Shown here in pieces: positions 1 through 11,199 of a stretch of DNA of 64,000 bases (position 1 is its first letter; each line of letters starts with the position of its first letter). The notes below the pieces were generated by a model. That model was given only the letters and a program-made list of their open reading frames with translations, was not told where the DNA came from and searched no databases. A program made the translations under genes and the position numbers. Origin of the DNA: Gracilaria domingensis (Eukaryota > Rhodophyta > Florideophyceae > Gracilariales > Gracilariaceae); NCBI GenBank assembly GCA_022539475.1, contig VCMS01000102.1:1-64000 (forward strand), read 5' to 3'.

Positions 1-937
1 TTCAGGCGATGTTATTATATATGTCTGGTCTACAGTTTGAATGAAGACTCACTCAATCATCGTGCCGCCGTTATTGGAAAGGGAGGTTCTATTCGAATAG
101 AGTTTGGCTTGTTGTGTTTTTAGAAGATGTATACTCACACGCAGTAGATTGGAAATATCAATTTGACGCAGATCGATGCATAGTAAGCTGCAGATTGTCG
201 TTTTGTTGTCGGTAGGCAGAGACATGGTTTTACATGTGATGAAATTGCGGGATACTCAAGTATGTGGCGACAGGGACGAGCTCCTGTGCGCTTGCTCTCG
301 TGAAAAGCACGGCAAGCACAATAGCTCGGATGCTGTATGGCAGTTAAAAGTGGAGTGTTATAGTTTTACTTCTGGCTTGAATTTTGAAATGAAACTCAAC
401 GACGCTTATAAGAGCGAAGATTTCGAGCACTGGAGTCTTTTTCAAAAGCACAGAGAAGAAACTCGCAAGAGCGTAGAGTCACCACTGCGCACGACCAACG
501 TTGGTGCTCTTCACTTGCCAAATGCGGGCAAGAGCGAAATGTACGTGCACGCACCGACGCGCACCTGTACACATCTTGTACTGAAAAGGGGCCGAAAGAG
601 AGGCAGCACAGCTACGCCACGTGCGCGCCACCCGCACAGCGCCGCTGTGCGCTCGGAAACAATCTATCAAACAGCGCCCATTCGCATCGGCGGTCTCGCT
701 CGCCGCGCGCTCGCGAGCTGCTCATCGCTGCCAGCCGAACGCCATGGGCGCCGCCTCCTCAATGCACGCCCCACGCCGCCGCGTAGGAGCCTAACATTTT
801 GCAAGTGCAGAGAGTCACCGGCCTGTACCGCGCCGCGCTGCGCACGTCGCGCGACTGAACCATTGACTACTGCATGTGAGTCAAGGAGTGCGGGCAGATT
901 CAGCAGCGCTTTCCAGCCAACGCTTGCGGAGAATGGT

Positions 938-1174
938 ATGGAGGAGCTTTTTAGTATGAGACATCCGGATCCTTACATTCCGATCTATAAGCCGGGCTCT
1001 TCTAGCTATCAACAAAATGTGCCGCCGCCTCCGGAGGTATGTTTTGCCTTTTGACTGCGCGCCGCTGCCGTCCTCATTGCGTGCTGCTGCTAACTCGCTT
1101 GCGTTCGATTCTGTGTCACTGTTTTGTTAGCTTACCCACAGTTCATGCCCCCACCGCATGAAGCAATTCAGTAG
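938..1174 (+). CDS. Candidate small two-exon ORF, function unknown
   Basis: An ATG at 938 opens a 33-codon frame ending in a proline run at 1036, directly followed by a strong splice donor (GTATGT at 1037). A CTAAC branch-like site lies near 1090. An AG at 1140-1141 would join a second exon, 1142-1174, of 10 codons and a stop; an alternative AG lies at 1129-1130. The predicted product is about 43 residues, proline- and tyrosine-rich, and resembles nothing I recognise. The frame stays open upstream to an ATG at 176, but that extension is GC-rich and low in complexity, and looks more like leader DNA. What is seen is the splice signals and phase compatibility; that this is a gene is inference. 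Confidence 0.25.
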
Positions 1175-1332
1175 TTCCGTACCAAAGATTCAACGGTAGA
1201 TCAAGACCAAAGTGCTTCATCAACGTTTTTGTCATCTTGTACACATCATCTTTGACCACACCATCCCCCGCCGCTTCCCCTCTGCGAATCCCCGCGAAGC
1301 TCTTGAAAAAACAAAAACCACAATCATTGGTG

Positions 1333-2800
1333 CTAGATCTTCAACAGCTTATCCTTGCGCGCAGGAACAGCTCTCTTCCCATCCGTACTCCAATTCACCG
1401 TGAACACCTCATCACTATGTCCAGGCAGATCCATCTTCAATTTCTTCGTCCCCATATCCCAAACCTTGCAGGTACTATCCTTCGAACCACTCATCAACAA
1501 CCGTCTATCCGCCGACCAAACCACTCCATTCACGGCCGCAACATGCCCGCGGAACGTGAAGCAAAAATTGCCAGTCTTGGCATTCCAAAGTCTCACACTC
1601 TTATCAAACTGGCCGACGCGATATAATGTCCATACGGACTTAACGCCACGCAGTTGACCGGCTGCTGATGGCCGGTCATGTGCGAAATGGGCTGTATGCC
1701 CTCAGAGTAAAATCATCAGAACCACTTACCCTAAGTTCCTTCTTGCCCGTACTTTGCGTCTTCATCTTTTCAAAGCGCTCCAACGCTTCTTCTTGCGACA
1801 ACTTGACCGGCGTGTATCCGTTCTGCTCGTCCAGAGATGCAAACGCATCGCATATGAGCACGTAGTTGGTAGAAACCGTGATGGAATTCACCGAGTGAGC
1901 ATGTGCATTTATAGTAGACACAGGATGGCCCGTATCATACCGGCCATCCTGTGTCTACTGATGATCAGCACTCCAGATCTTTATACTACGATCTTGAGAA
2001 GCAGAATAAATAGAACCGTCTCCACTCTACCCAGCAGTCGTGACGGCGGTATTATGTCCCGCGATCATCTTGACCGCGCTCATGCTAGCCCCGTTCCAAA
2101 CTTCGACGTAGCATCTTTCGAAGCAGACACCACCAAACAACATCGTTCATCCAAATGATACGGCTTCCAACACAAATCTGCCACCCATTTGCGATAGGAA
2201 GCCAAGCTCTTACCCGTTCCCTTCTCAACGTCCCAGATCCACACCCGACCTTCCTTCGAAGCAGAAGCCCATCGACTCCCCTCTGGGGATAACCCCAACG
2301 CCAGCACCCAATCGCGATGATCGATAAAAGAAAGCTTCGGCAACTACGCCTTCGCACTTCACAATCTGACGCTAGTATCGCCAGACCCCGTCGCTATCAA
2401 ACGACAATCCGGCGAGAAAACACGTCACCAAAACCGCCTCCTTGTGTCCCGGTAAGCTTGAACTACACCTCAAAACAGACTACATGCGAAACAACAACAG
2501 CGGCACAAATTCCAGCTGCCGCCACGCTCTCTCTCACATGCGAAGCAGCCTTCAAAGTGGCTTCCAAGCTTCGGTCACTGGCTTGCGCGAAGATCGCAGA
2601 AAGAATTCATACGGCAACGGCGTGTCATTGTTCAGAAGGTGGTTGAGGAATCCCGCGAGCTGCTTGGGCGCGGAACCAGGTCTTACGTCAAAGACAGCGC
2701 GTAGGGGGTCGACCTCTTGCGAGAAAAGCTGCACGAGTGGGCTTGAATGCGCGCGCGGCGCGTCGTCGGCGCCATCCGACTGCACCGCGCGCCGCCCAAC
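1333..2800 (-). pseudogene. NLE1: Decayed copy of NLE1/Rsa4 (Notchless), WD40 ribosome-assembly factor
   Basis: NLE1/Rsa4 is a nucleolar WD40 protein that works with the Rea1/Midasin ATPase in 60S ribosome maturation. On the minus strand, pieces in family order cover most of the protein. The N-terminal NLE domain (VQLFSQEVDPLRAVFDV ... NNDTPLPYEFF) lies at about 2620-2760. WD repeats follow (SPDCRLIATGSGDTSVRL, HRDWVLALGLSPEGSRWAS, SGDGSIYSASQDRSIKIW, VSGSDDFTL, MTGHQQPVNCVALSP, GHVAAVNGVVWSADRRLL, LPGHSDEVFTVNWSTDGKR), ending near KDKLLKI. Reading requires several frame changes and passes in-frame stops: tryptophan codons read as TAG near 2035 and at the last codon, a one-base loss near 1620, and a short deletion near 1700. 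A 45-bp hairpin interrupts the frame at 1914-1958. No introns are seen, so this may be a retrocopy or a relic duplicate. A functional copy is expected elsewhere in the genome. Confidence 0.85.
1914..1958. repeat. 17-bp perfect inverted repeat with 11-base loop
   Basis: Arms 1914-1930 and 1942-1958 are exact reverse complements around an 11-base loop. The 1914-1930 arm is ancestral NLE1 coding sequence (minus strand, reads into VSTINAHAHSVN). The other arm is therefore a locally made inverted copy. Confidence 0.9.
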
Positions 2801-2959
2801 CCGGCGAAGAGGACGGCGCAGAAGCAGACGCAGTATGGAAGACTCAACGACGACGACGCCGTGCACATGGCAAGTGACGCGTGTATTCGAGCAGGCATTC
2901 ACAGCCGTAGCGGCCCCAGCCTGTGGCTCACTTGCCGCGGAGGCGTCTCGCGACACCTC

Positions 2960-5560
2960 CTCCAGCCGACTATTGGTGATGATCGCAACTGCCCATTTAC
3001 GTGCTGACCTTCGCAGTCCGCCATCATCTGCCGATGCCGCGCCGCTGTCACGCGACGCGTCGCACCCTCAAGGTGTGCGTGCGGCCGCTCGCAATGAAGG
3101 CGACGTACTTCCTCCCGCCGCTTCCGTCGCTTCGGACCGGGCGTTCTCACGCCACCATGCACGCTCTCCGTCGCATCGCGCTCATTCCCCCAGCCCCGCA
3201 CGCCGTGCCTGCCTGTAGAGCGCCGCGACCGCTCATGCTGCCGGCGCTCACCGACGCGTTGCGCGACGCGCAGCTCACGTTGGCGATTTTCGGCGCCGTC
3301 AGGCTGTCGCTGGGCGTCTGGCAACGGGTAACAGCGCCTGAGCTGGTTTCCTCGCGCACGACGAAGGAAGATTATCCACATCAGTTGTGGGCCAGATTTC
3401 CTTGCATTTTGACCACTGTATAGCGCGATCACCCACGCGCATCTGTGTGCTGCCTGCTTGCCGCTGCTGTTCTCCTCTGTGCTTGTAGTGTCTGGCTTGT
3501 CGTCGCACGAGCGACAGCACTACGACCGGTTGCCGTGAGCCTGTTGCGCATGTGCGATCGATTCGTCGCGCACGGCCTATGCTCTCCTCAGACAGAGCCT
3601 CGAACCGTGATCCAGCGTGATTCGCAGGCGACACAACAAGGCTACGTCCTTCTTGGAGGCGCCCCGAGCCAGCCTGGCGTCGGCGTCGGCCCCCATCGGC
3701 GCCGTTGTGAACGGCAGCGCATTAAGTTCGTTTCTCGCCTTGTTTAGCGGGCTAGCAATGCCCGACAGCTGCACCAAGCAGGTGTTGATCGCCACGCCGC
3801 GAACGCGCCAGCGGCGACGGCGTGAGCGGCATGGTCTGCAAAGGCAAGCTGTCCGTGGTGAGAAACACGCTGCGCAGCAGCAGCGGCTTGTCCGACGCGT
3901 CCGATGAAGACGCGCTGCATGGCGGCGACGAAGATGGCGACAGCGAGCGGCTGGACGGCGTGCGCACGGGCGACACGGAGTACGGCGAGTCAAGCTGTGC
4001 GCGCGAGCGCGCTCGAGCTTGCGCGGGAGGGCGAGACGGTGAGTGCGAGGCGCTTGCAGAGAAGGAGGAGGAGAAGGAGATTGAAAGAATGATGACGGGC
4101 GAGGAAGAGAAGCTGAGGGAGGGAGAGGAGGGCGCGTTTATTGACGGCGACGGGGGCACGCAGTGCATGTTGCGGAGGATGTGGCCCGCGACGCAAGGCG
4201 AAACAGCGGCACGCGCGGGCAGCGTTGGCGCGTTAGCATGGAGCGCCAAGTGGGCGGGTGCGTGTGGGGGCTGGGGGGGCGGCGTCGGAAAGCTGCGGAC
4301 AGGCGAGAGTGGCGGCGCGCTACGCAGCGCAAGCTCAACAAGTTAGTGCGCAGCATTTCAGTGGGAGAAATTCCACTTGCTTTCAGTCGCGCCTTGCTGC
4401 CCTCATTGGTATACAAAGGTATTGCACCAGTACCAACCAACTGTGTACAAAAACGCGTGTGCGGCTATTTACATCATGTCTACAGACGTTGCTCTCCCTT
4501 AAACAGTTTGTATTGTTGCTGTGTTATTCACAGACACTACGTTAGCGTTTGACTGCCCCCGCGCGCGGCCATGTACATGCTTTCAGATACATTATGCACG
4601 AGCGAGGTTCTTGTAGCGGCGCAGCTGCCACTGACGTACAATGTTCCACCCAGCCCCCATGTTGTACTCCTCCCCCGCGCCAAACTCACTCCCCGCCTCA
4701 GTCTTCATCTCCACTTGTTCCTTCAGGTGCACCACTCGCTCGCCTTTCATTTGCTCCTGCCGCACGTCTCCAGCGTCATTCTCATCGCTGCTATCAGCAC
4801 CCTCAGTCTAGTACGCAGAGCACGCGATTGTTTAAGCCTGCAGCGGCGGCCCTGGAGACGAAAATTGTGATGGCGACGGACTTCACATTGAACAGCGAGA
4901 GAGCGGCTGCAGGTTCCTGACACATGTAATCAAAGCGCAACAAGAGGGTATTTCTGAGGGTGGTGCCCTGCGTGCCGCCCATCGCGCCAAGCGCCCAAGA
5001 TGCAACATCCACAGTCCGGTTGCCACACGTCAGCAACTGTGGAGAGCAGCGGTGTTCGCGACAGATTCAGCGGCGGCCGGCGCGACAGACGCATCAGTTG
5101 CTTGCGATATAGCTCCGTGCCGTCTGACATGACGGCGCGACATACGCGCAATAGTTTGGACGCGGGCATCACCGCGGGGACCATAGCGAGTGCAGCGGCG
5201 GAGGCGAGATCGGGAACTGAGACCATGAAGACGGCAGCAGCTGGTTCGATGTGGCACAGCGGCGTCATAGCAGGCGGCACGCAGCCCGCCGGCCGTGGTC
5301 TTGGCAAGATTAGTCACCAGCACACCGCCTCTGTCGTCGCGTTGACACACCGCGCGCGGCCATGAGTGCGCGTGGTTCGAATGGCCGGCGAACAGCGCGA
5401 CAGCGATGATGTCTGCCCTGGCGCGCGCGCCCAGCCGCGTCGCGTGGCTCTTTGTGTCTGGTGGTCTTGAGCTCGCGAGCGGCGCGCGGTGCGCGACAAG
5501 CCAGTAGTGCGCAAGTTGGCCGCGCTGCGGCGCCGAGAAAAGGAGGGGTGGCAGCCCTCG
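2960..5560. other. GC-rich tract, no recognisable gene
   Basis: This is GC-rich DNA in which all six frames are often open for 60-170 codons, so open frames mean little. Minus-strand pieces at 3577-4250 (serine/proline-rich) and 4803-5310 look slightly more protein-like, but they change frame and match no family I know. An acidic, low-complexity purine stretch lies at 4040-4140. I could not support a gene here. Confidence 0.4.
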
Positions 5561-5917
5561 AAATCCACAAAGCCGCGGATTGCACTTCTAGCACAAGCCT
5601 GGATCTTACGGTGTCGATGCGCTGATCCATGCAGCCCGGCGACGGTAGCAGAGCCGAGAGATGGCAGAGAGGCTCGTCATGCAGCGCAGCGACGAGAAAG
5701 AGCGCGGTGACGAAGGCGGCTGGCTACGGCGGTCAAGGAGGGACGATAAAGGCGAAGAATATGCCGACAGTGGCGGTGAAACCATGATCATATGCAAATC
5801 GCACGGGTACGGCGGCGGTATGAGCGCAATCGTAAGCGAAGCATGCAGCGACGGCGGCCGTGGTGTATACGACTAAGAGCAGAGAACACGGCAATGGCGG
5901 CGGAGGTGGATCCACCA

Positions 5918-5998
5918 AGGTGCGGTAGCTGCGGCAGCGTGATCAAGATGCGGTACCTACGGCGGCGCGATCAAAGTGCGGTAGCTACGGCAGCGCTA
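5918..5998. repeat. Short tandem repeat, about 30-bp period, three copies
   Basis: The motif gtgcggtagctacggcagcg recurs three times with small changes (5921, 5950 and 5980 regions), separated by gatcaa. A looser 39-bp periodicity precedes it at 5770-5880. It looks like ordinary minisatellite DNA. Confidence 0.6.
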
Positions 5999-6221
5999 TT
6001 GGGGAGCGGTAGCAAAACTAAACTCATAAAGAACGCCGCAGAGACCAGCATCGCGAGAGGAGAGCGACGCGAGTTCTACGGCGCAACGACGCACCGCCTG
6101 CAGGAATGGCGCCGCGCGCTCCATGGGCGGCGCGGAGGTTTGCTGGCGATGGGTTGTTGCAGGCGGGTGTCATCAGATATGTCGTAATGTCATTCTGTCG
6201 TATTGGCAGCGCGCGAGATCA

Positions 6222-6652
6222 AGTTGTGTTAGGGTCGCTACCCTAACACAACTCGACCGCCCTGCCCGCGGGCACGTTACGTTTTGGCTGGATATGCGTG
6301 CGGTGTGTGTTTTGGGAGGTCTGTGGACGCTACCAGAATGAGGCGAAAACGAGCCCGCGGGCGGGGGGGGGGTCGGTCGTGTTAGGGTAGGTACCCTAAC
6401 ACGACCGGACCCCCCCGCCCGCGGGCATGAAATCGCACATTTTTGAAAAAATCGGCCAAAACGTGCCCGCGGGCGGGGGGGTCCGTTCGTGTTAGGGTAG
6501 CTACCCTAACACGAACGGACCCCCCCGCCCGCGGGCATAAAAAAGCACATTTTTTAAAAAACCGGCCAAAACGTGCCCGCGGACGGGGGGGTGCGGTTGT
6601 GTTAGGGTAGCCACCCTAACACAACCGATCCCCCCCACGCCGGCGGGCACGT
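6222..6652. repeat. Tandem array of long palindromes with co-varying arms
   Basis: Four inverted repeats are centred near 6238, 6390, 6501 and 6611. The last three are spaced about 110 bp apart with AT-rich spacers (ending ccaaaacgt). Each carries gtgttagggt facing accctaacac at its centre; the last three also have outer arms close to gcccgcgggcggggg. The unit at 6465-6536 is a 72-bp palindrome, perfect by eye and with no loop. The middle of the arms differs between units, but each change is matched on the other arm (for example ggtcg/cgacc, gttcg/cgaac, ggttg/caacc). An outer inverted pair, ttttgggaggtct near 6311 and agacctcccaaaa near 6680, encloses most of the array. No coding content is evident. 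Confidence 0.85.
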
Positions 6653-6659
6653 TCTGGTC

Positions 6660-7530
6660 ACATTTTCGCACCATGCCGAGACCTCCCAAAACCCCTTCCT
6701 CAACACTTTTTGCACTCATTACCATGCACCCGCCCGCGAACACGTTGGCACCGCTGTCTACGTAGATTGGCGGGATGGCAAAAAGCTGTACATTAATTAG
6801 AGTATATCTTGAGTATTAGGAGCGCTTCAAAACGCATGAATGGAGAGCGCTGCCATTGTTCGCATAAATCTACGTCCACCAAAACCCTTTGCTAGAAGGA
6901 ACATTTTGAGGCCATTCTGTAGCGTTTTGATACCTCCCAAAACCCAATCGGTTGCATTCCTTGCAACGATTTTGTTGCGAGCTCAGTACAGATCTTTTAG
7001 AGATAAATCAACTAGTTTTTTCATCCAATTGATGCTCAACCAGTAACACAATACGCGACCTTGTTACAATTTGTGTAGTTTCTGACACACTACACTATTT
7101 AAACTGATCAAAGTGGCGAAGAGACGTACCACCGAAGCGCGCCAACACCCTCACGCACAAAAGTGGTAATGCGCCGGGATGAGATGCATAAAAAAACAGA
7201 GTGACGACAGTATGTAGCTACTTAAATACTCGCCACCACTTTTTCCGGTGAAGATACAAATTCTACCGATGATGAAGATAAGGTATTATATAATAGCATG
7301 AGCGCTTCCGCTCTAGCGTTCAATTTATATATCTGAATCTAATTTGTTCGTTGTGACGGTCTGACAAACAGCGATGAAGGCCTCCAACGACCATATAATA
7401 CCGGATTTATAGGAGTAATAGAGCGAGCTCTCTGCGAAACACCATAAATAACTAAATGGAGTCCTGATAGGCTAACTACTACATTATTTTCAGAGGTTTA
7501 GAGAACGGGGTTTGTAGCAGCTCTTATATG
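6660..7530. other. AT-rich spacer, no gene seen
   Basis: I see no coding sequence or RNA gene. A further cctcccaaaaccc motif at about 6927 echoes the edges of the palindrome array. Confidence 0.4.
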
Positions 7531-7539
7531 CTAAATTCA

Positions 7540-8744
7540 TTCAGTATAAAACTCTATGAAACAGAATGGCGACGAGAGTCGTCGCGGAAAGCAAAACAGA
7601 TGGTAGGCATGAAAACCGTTCAGCCCTGTGTGCTTGAGCTGGTAGCACATGATTATCGTTCCGATTTTGAAATCGTATCGCTTCATCTTCCGTTAACAAG
7701 GCCTGTCACCAACAATACAAGAGAAGACATTAATCGACGTGTTGCGGAGATGCCGTAAAAGGCTGCCAATGGTGTTAGTTTTTCTTCTGTTGAGAGTCGA
7801 GATAGAACCTCAGACTCCCAGTTCTAGAGCTATGAATTCCTTTCCACGACTTTGTCGAGGAGCGTTAAAGGCTTCAATCTGCCACCGAAGGGACGAAATA
7901 GAGTTTTCATTACATCATGCGCCACGATTGCACCTATAACACGTCCAAGCGACGCCCGAGTACTGAGAGAAAACTGTTTTGATTGAAGCCCTGTCCTGCG
8001 ATCCCTATCAGATTTCAAAGAATTCCTTTACGAAAGGAAAACCATGTCAAGGTTTTTGTATGCTTTGGCCTCCATCATTCAAAGGAGATCGGCCTTTGTG
8101 AAGGTTCCATTCAGTGACCTGCCTTTCTTCGACGTGAACAAATCTATATGTAAACCTTTGGCAAAAAAGTTGCATTGCATTGGGGATAGATTTGCGTTTG
8201 TAAAGTTGCTGATTTGAGTACGTATCGTTCGAAATAAACGTGACGTGGATGATTCTATTGCAGTGAGTAGCGTCTCTGACTAGAGGTTTTCGATTTCTGG
8301 AGTATTAATCAGCTTCAATTTGTCTGGATGCAAGTTGCGTAACTGTTCGAAGAGAGCTCTCCTTGTTCCCAACAGACTGCATGGAAACAACCTCTGGATC
8401 AATCCTACCGTCAAGGGGGTTTCGATGAACGACGGAATAAGAGATATGTAATCAGAACGCTTGAGAGTACCGCCTGAGATATACTCTCCCTCGCAAGACA
8501 TATACTTCTTCCTGCCTCGTCTTTCTTTGCATATTCTAGAATAACTGAGTATGTATCTCTAACGCTTTTGGTTTGGTCTTGAGAGGGTCCAGTGAATGAA
8601 GTAAGAATACTACTGCATAAAGATGAGGGAGGGGCCTCGAATCTATGACCGGAGCTCCCCGTTTTGGTCCCATGAAGAGTTAACAGAATGTCTTTAGCCT
8701 CAAAAGTATCCGCACGAAAACTTGCAGAGGATGGCACACTCGAC
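7540..8744 (-). pseudogene. Decayed 3' part of a CACTA/Plavaka-like DNA transposon
   Basis: Minus-strand protein-like pieces continue downstream of the zinc-finger ORF: 8411-8737, 8280-8501 (SDYISLIPSFIETPLTVGL ... LLGTRRALFEQLRNL) and weaker stretches down to about 7540. They change frame and contain many stops. The position, directly after a transposase-like N-terminal half, suggests the decayed catalytic half of the same element. I do not see clear terminal inverted repeats. This could instead be an exon-intron gene, but stop density favours decay. Confidence 0.4.
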
Positions 8745-10013
8745 TTAGTTGGTCTTCGCCGATGAACTGAAAACTTTCTGCGTGAGATTTAGAATTGGCA
8801 TCAGGACTTGACGAAGAGATTCTTGAAGGATTTGCATCCTGGACTCGCGTAGAGACTTGCTAGAAACGAATGGCATTGCGTCTGCTTCAGATGCGGAAAC
8901 CTCGATCAGTGTGGTAGGGAAGTATGCCACTACTGTGAGGTCATCACGGATGCACTCACGGCGAAGCTCGTCCGAGAAGTTGAGAAATATGAGGTGAAGA
9001 GGATAGGCGGTAACCGATGTTTGCTTTAGAGTTGTTGAAGACTTATCGGTGTATACCTGCAGAAGACCTACGAAAGATTCACTGTAACTTATTTCTTGGG
9101 AGTACCACACTATTCTACTATCCAACGAGCCCATGACCATTTCCTTAAGTTTTGAGGTGGCGTCTCTTGCGATAGAGCCGGACATGGGGTGAGATATTTT
9201 CGTGGAGTGGGTCTGAGGTATAGGGTGGAAGAATGTTTTTTCGTTGTTAGCCAACTGGAGCTGTTTCACAAGTGTCTGAACGGGATCTCTCGTGTAGAGG
9301 GTGGCGCTGAACTTACATCCTTCTGGCGAGACAGTTCTTCGATTGAAACCGTCCTTTGAAGCGTATCGTTCGAAAATGGCGTTCTTCAGTTCTGTACAGC
9401 GCTTGGAACTTGTTATGGTCTCGTTGAATCGCTTTTGCGAGAATCGCGGGTCCCGAAGTAGCCCAATGAGCTCGTCTGCCTCACGATGACCAAGGTTTGA
9501 AGCTACTGAAGCCAGACAAACCGTGAGATAATCCATATGCAAATCACCGAGGGCCTCCTCAGAAGGCACTGGGCGGGAACTGCTTCCGTGTTCTCGCTCT
9601 AATGACGCGGGACCCGGGGAAGGAGAAACACAATGCAAAGTGTCCGGAATGGGAGGGGCGCACGGAGTGGGGTCGACGATGTCCTCGGACACCGGAGGCT
9701 CGGGAAGGCGACAAGGGGCAGTGACCGTTTCGGAAGATGCGGGCGCGGGCGCGGAAAGCTTGAGACGCTTGCTTCTCCGAATGGGCAGCCTATTGTCGTC
9801 TTCCAGCGCTGCTTTCAGACGAAACGGGCAATGGTTGACATGCTGTTGAAGAGATAAGACTCCTCGGCGAGTAACGAAGGGGCACCCACGCTTCTTATGT
9901 GTACAGTAGTAGACCATGGGAAGAAGAAATGAACGAGAAACGACGACAAAGACTTCAAGGGAAGGTCGTCCGAAGGGAGAAGGAGGTCGAGCGACAGTCA
10001 AGATCGACGTCAT
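8745..10013 (-). CDS. Zinc-finger, Plavaka/CACTA-like transposase N-terminal half
   Basis: A single 422-codon frame begins at an ATG (10011-10013). Residues 34-66 form a Cys/His finger (YYCTHKKRGCPF ... QQHVNHCPFR). A basic patch (RRSKRLKL) and a proline/serine-rich linker (about 85-160) follow, then a globular part. Around residue 315 the segment LLQVYTDKSSTTL ... AYPLHLIFLNFSDELRR resembles the first catalytic-Asp block of Plavaka-type (CMC superfamily) transposases, where an aspartate is followed by Thr/Ser and later a P-V-Y-L-like strand. The frame stops before the remaining catalytic blocks, so the protein is truncated relative to the family; decayed sequence continues to 7540. Function is inferred from motif resemblance only. 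It could be a domesticated zinc-finger protein. Confidence 0.5.
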   Translation of the reverse strand: MTSILTVARPPSPFGRPSLEVFVVVSRSFLLPMVYYCTHKKRGCPFVTRRGVLSLQQHVNHCPFRLKAALEDDNRLPIRRSKRLKLSAPAPASSETVTAPCRLPEPPVSEDIVDPTPCAPPIPDTLHCVSPSPGPASLEREHGSSSRPVPSEEALGDLHMDYLTVCLASVASNLGHREADELIGLLRDPRFSQKRFNETITSSKRCTELKNAIFERYASKDGFNRRTVSPEGCKFSATLYTRDPVQTLVKQLQLANNEKTFFHPIPQTHSTKISHPMSGSIARDATSKLKEMVMGSLDSRIVWYSQEISYSESFVGLLQVYTDKSSTTLKQTSVTAYPLHLIFLNFSDELRRECIRDDLTVVAYFPTTLIEVSASEADAMPFVSSKSLRESRMQILQESLRQVLMPILNLTQKVFSSSAKTN

Positions 10014-10286
10014 GCTGAGAACGGAGAATATATTTTGAGTTTAAATCACGTGCTTTCGTTCAAAAAGGAACGTAGGTACACGTCGACCTCAACACAAGGG
10101 TGTACTTCTCGTAATATCTACCACTGGTTATAAACCTGTGGTTTTCCAACGTTGTAAGCTGTACACCTGTCCAATCTCGCACAGAAAAATAAATCTCTTC
10201 CTTCCGCCGCCGCCGCCGCGCCTCCGACGTCCGACCTTCCGTCACCGTCGTGATCCGTGCCATCCACATCCTCGCGTTATACTCCG

Positions 10287-10361
10287 CTCCGTCCTTCTTT
10301 TTTCCTCCCTCTACTTTATGGAGGCTCCTTAAAGTAGAGGGCGGAAAAAAGAAGGACGGAG
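10287..10361. repeat. Fold-back sequence, about 33-bp arms
   Basis: Left arm 10287-10318 (ctccgtccttctttttt...) and right arm 10329-10361 (...aagaaggacggag) pair with about one mismatch around a 10-base loop. If transcribed, this would be a long stable hairpin. A second small hairpin (catccg/cggatg) follows at about 10364-10381. Confidence 0.85.
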
Positions 10362-10597
10362 TCATCCGTATCTCACGGATGTATTCCGTGCAGTCTATTC
10401 GTACGTTCTTCCATATCTCTCCACGTATCTTTGCTCTAAACTAACCAATCCTCACCACGTTTCTTCGCGCTCTGCGACATGCAAACGGCAGGAAATAAGC
10501 TAATCACCCTCAACTTCTTCTATTTGCTCAAGATATAGAACGAGTTGAAGGGTGAAAACGGGAACCTGGTAACCCAAAGCGACGACTGTAAGTACGC

Positions 10598-10712
10598 GAC
10601 CAATGGTTCATTTCGTTGCGCCATAGGCTCTAGTTTCGCCTCTTGCGCTACTTTTCAAAAGTAGCGCAAGACGCGAGAAGCTAGAGCCTATAGCGCAACA
10701 AACCAAGTTGGT
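10598..10712. repeat. Fold-back sequence, about 55-bp imperfect arms
   Basis: The inner arms ataggctctag...cttgcgctactttt and caaaagtagcgcaag...ctagagcctat (10623-10691) are nearly perfect. Complementarity continues outward through gttgcgcc/agcgcaac to roughly 10598 and 10712. A smaller imperfect hairpin (ccctcaac.../...gttgaaggg) lies just upstream at about 10507-10552. Confidence 0.8.
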
Positions 10713-11110
10713 TTCTTGGCGATCTTGGAGCTCTGACTGTTCGGGATAGACGATTCTGGTACTTGGTTGGGACATACTGCTTTCTCGTTTATCGCATCTT
10801 GCGGTATGTTTGCTGCATGGGCATTCTTGGTGTCCTTGCTTGTGAGTTCTCGCTTCGACACCTTTCGCGCTTTACGATGATGGTGGGCTGGTATTCTAAC
10901 CGATCCCTATCCTTCTTCTTCTTCCTTTTGCGAGTTACTAGGTCCCTCGACTTTTCTAGCGCAACGTTTCTGTTTTGTTTTATCAATGGTACGTTCCATC
11001 GCATTTCAAATGTATCCAACGGATCTTTGACTAACTTATGAATACTTTCTGCTTGCGTATAGAGGTAAACGGATTTTGATGCGGACGTAGCTCACGAGTT
11101 GCAGGTGCAG

Positions 11111-11196
11111 GTTCCTCAAGTAGGGAACCATGCATCTAGGCATGGTTCCCTACATGAGGAACGGAGAGGATGAGGCGCTTCGCGCCTCATCCTCTC
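11111..11196. repeat. Two adjacent hairpins
   Basis: 11111-11162 has about 23-bp arms (gttcctcaagtagggaacc...) with one mismatch and a 6-base loop. 11164-11196 has 15-bp perfect arms (gagaggatgaggcgc) around a 3-base loop. A third, 7-bp hairpin (tctgcgg/ccgcaga) lies near 11245. Confidence 0.85.
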
Positions 11197-11199
11197 GAG

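Noticed and set aside
176-937. Long plus-strand frame upstream of the small two-exon ORF
   Set aside because: GC-rich and low in complexity, with competing frames; no family resemblance.
2442-3218. 258-codon plus-strand frame
   Set aside because: It overlaps the NLE1 relic on the other strand and has the composition of a GC-rich shadow frame.
3752-4346. Serine-rich (minus) and acidic (plus) overlapping frames
   Set aside because: Both strands are open because of base composition; no domain recognised on either.
6222-6652. TTAGGG motifs as an internal telomere array
   Set aside because: Only one motif per palindrome arm, never in tandem; better explained as part of the palindrome core.
6222-6652. 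CRISPR-like array
   Set aside because: Few units, palindromic units longer than their spacers, similar spacers, and eukaryotic context.
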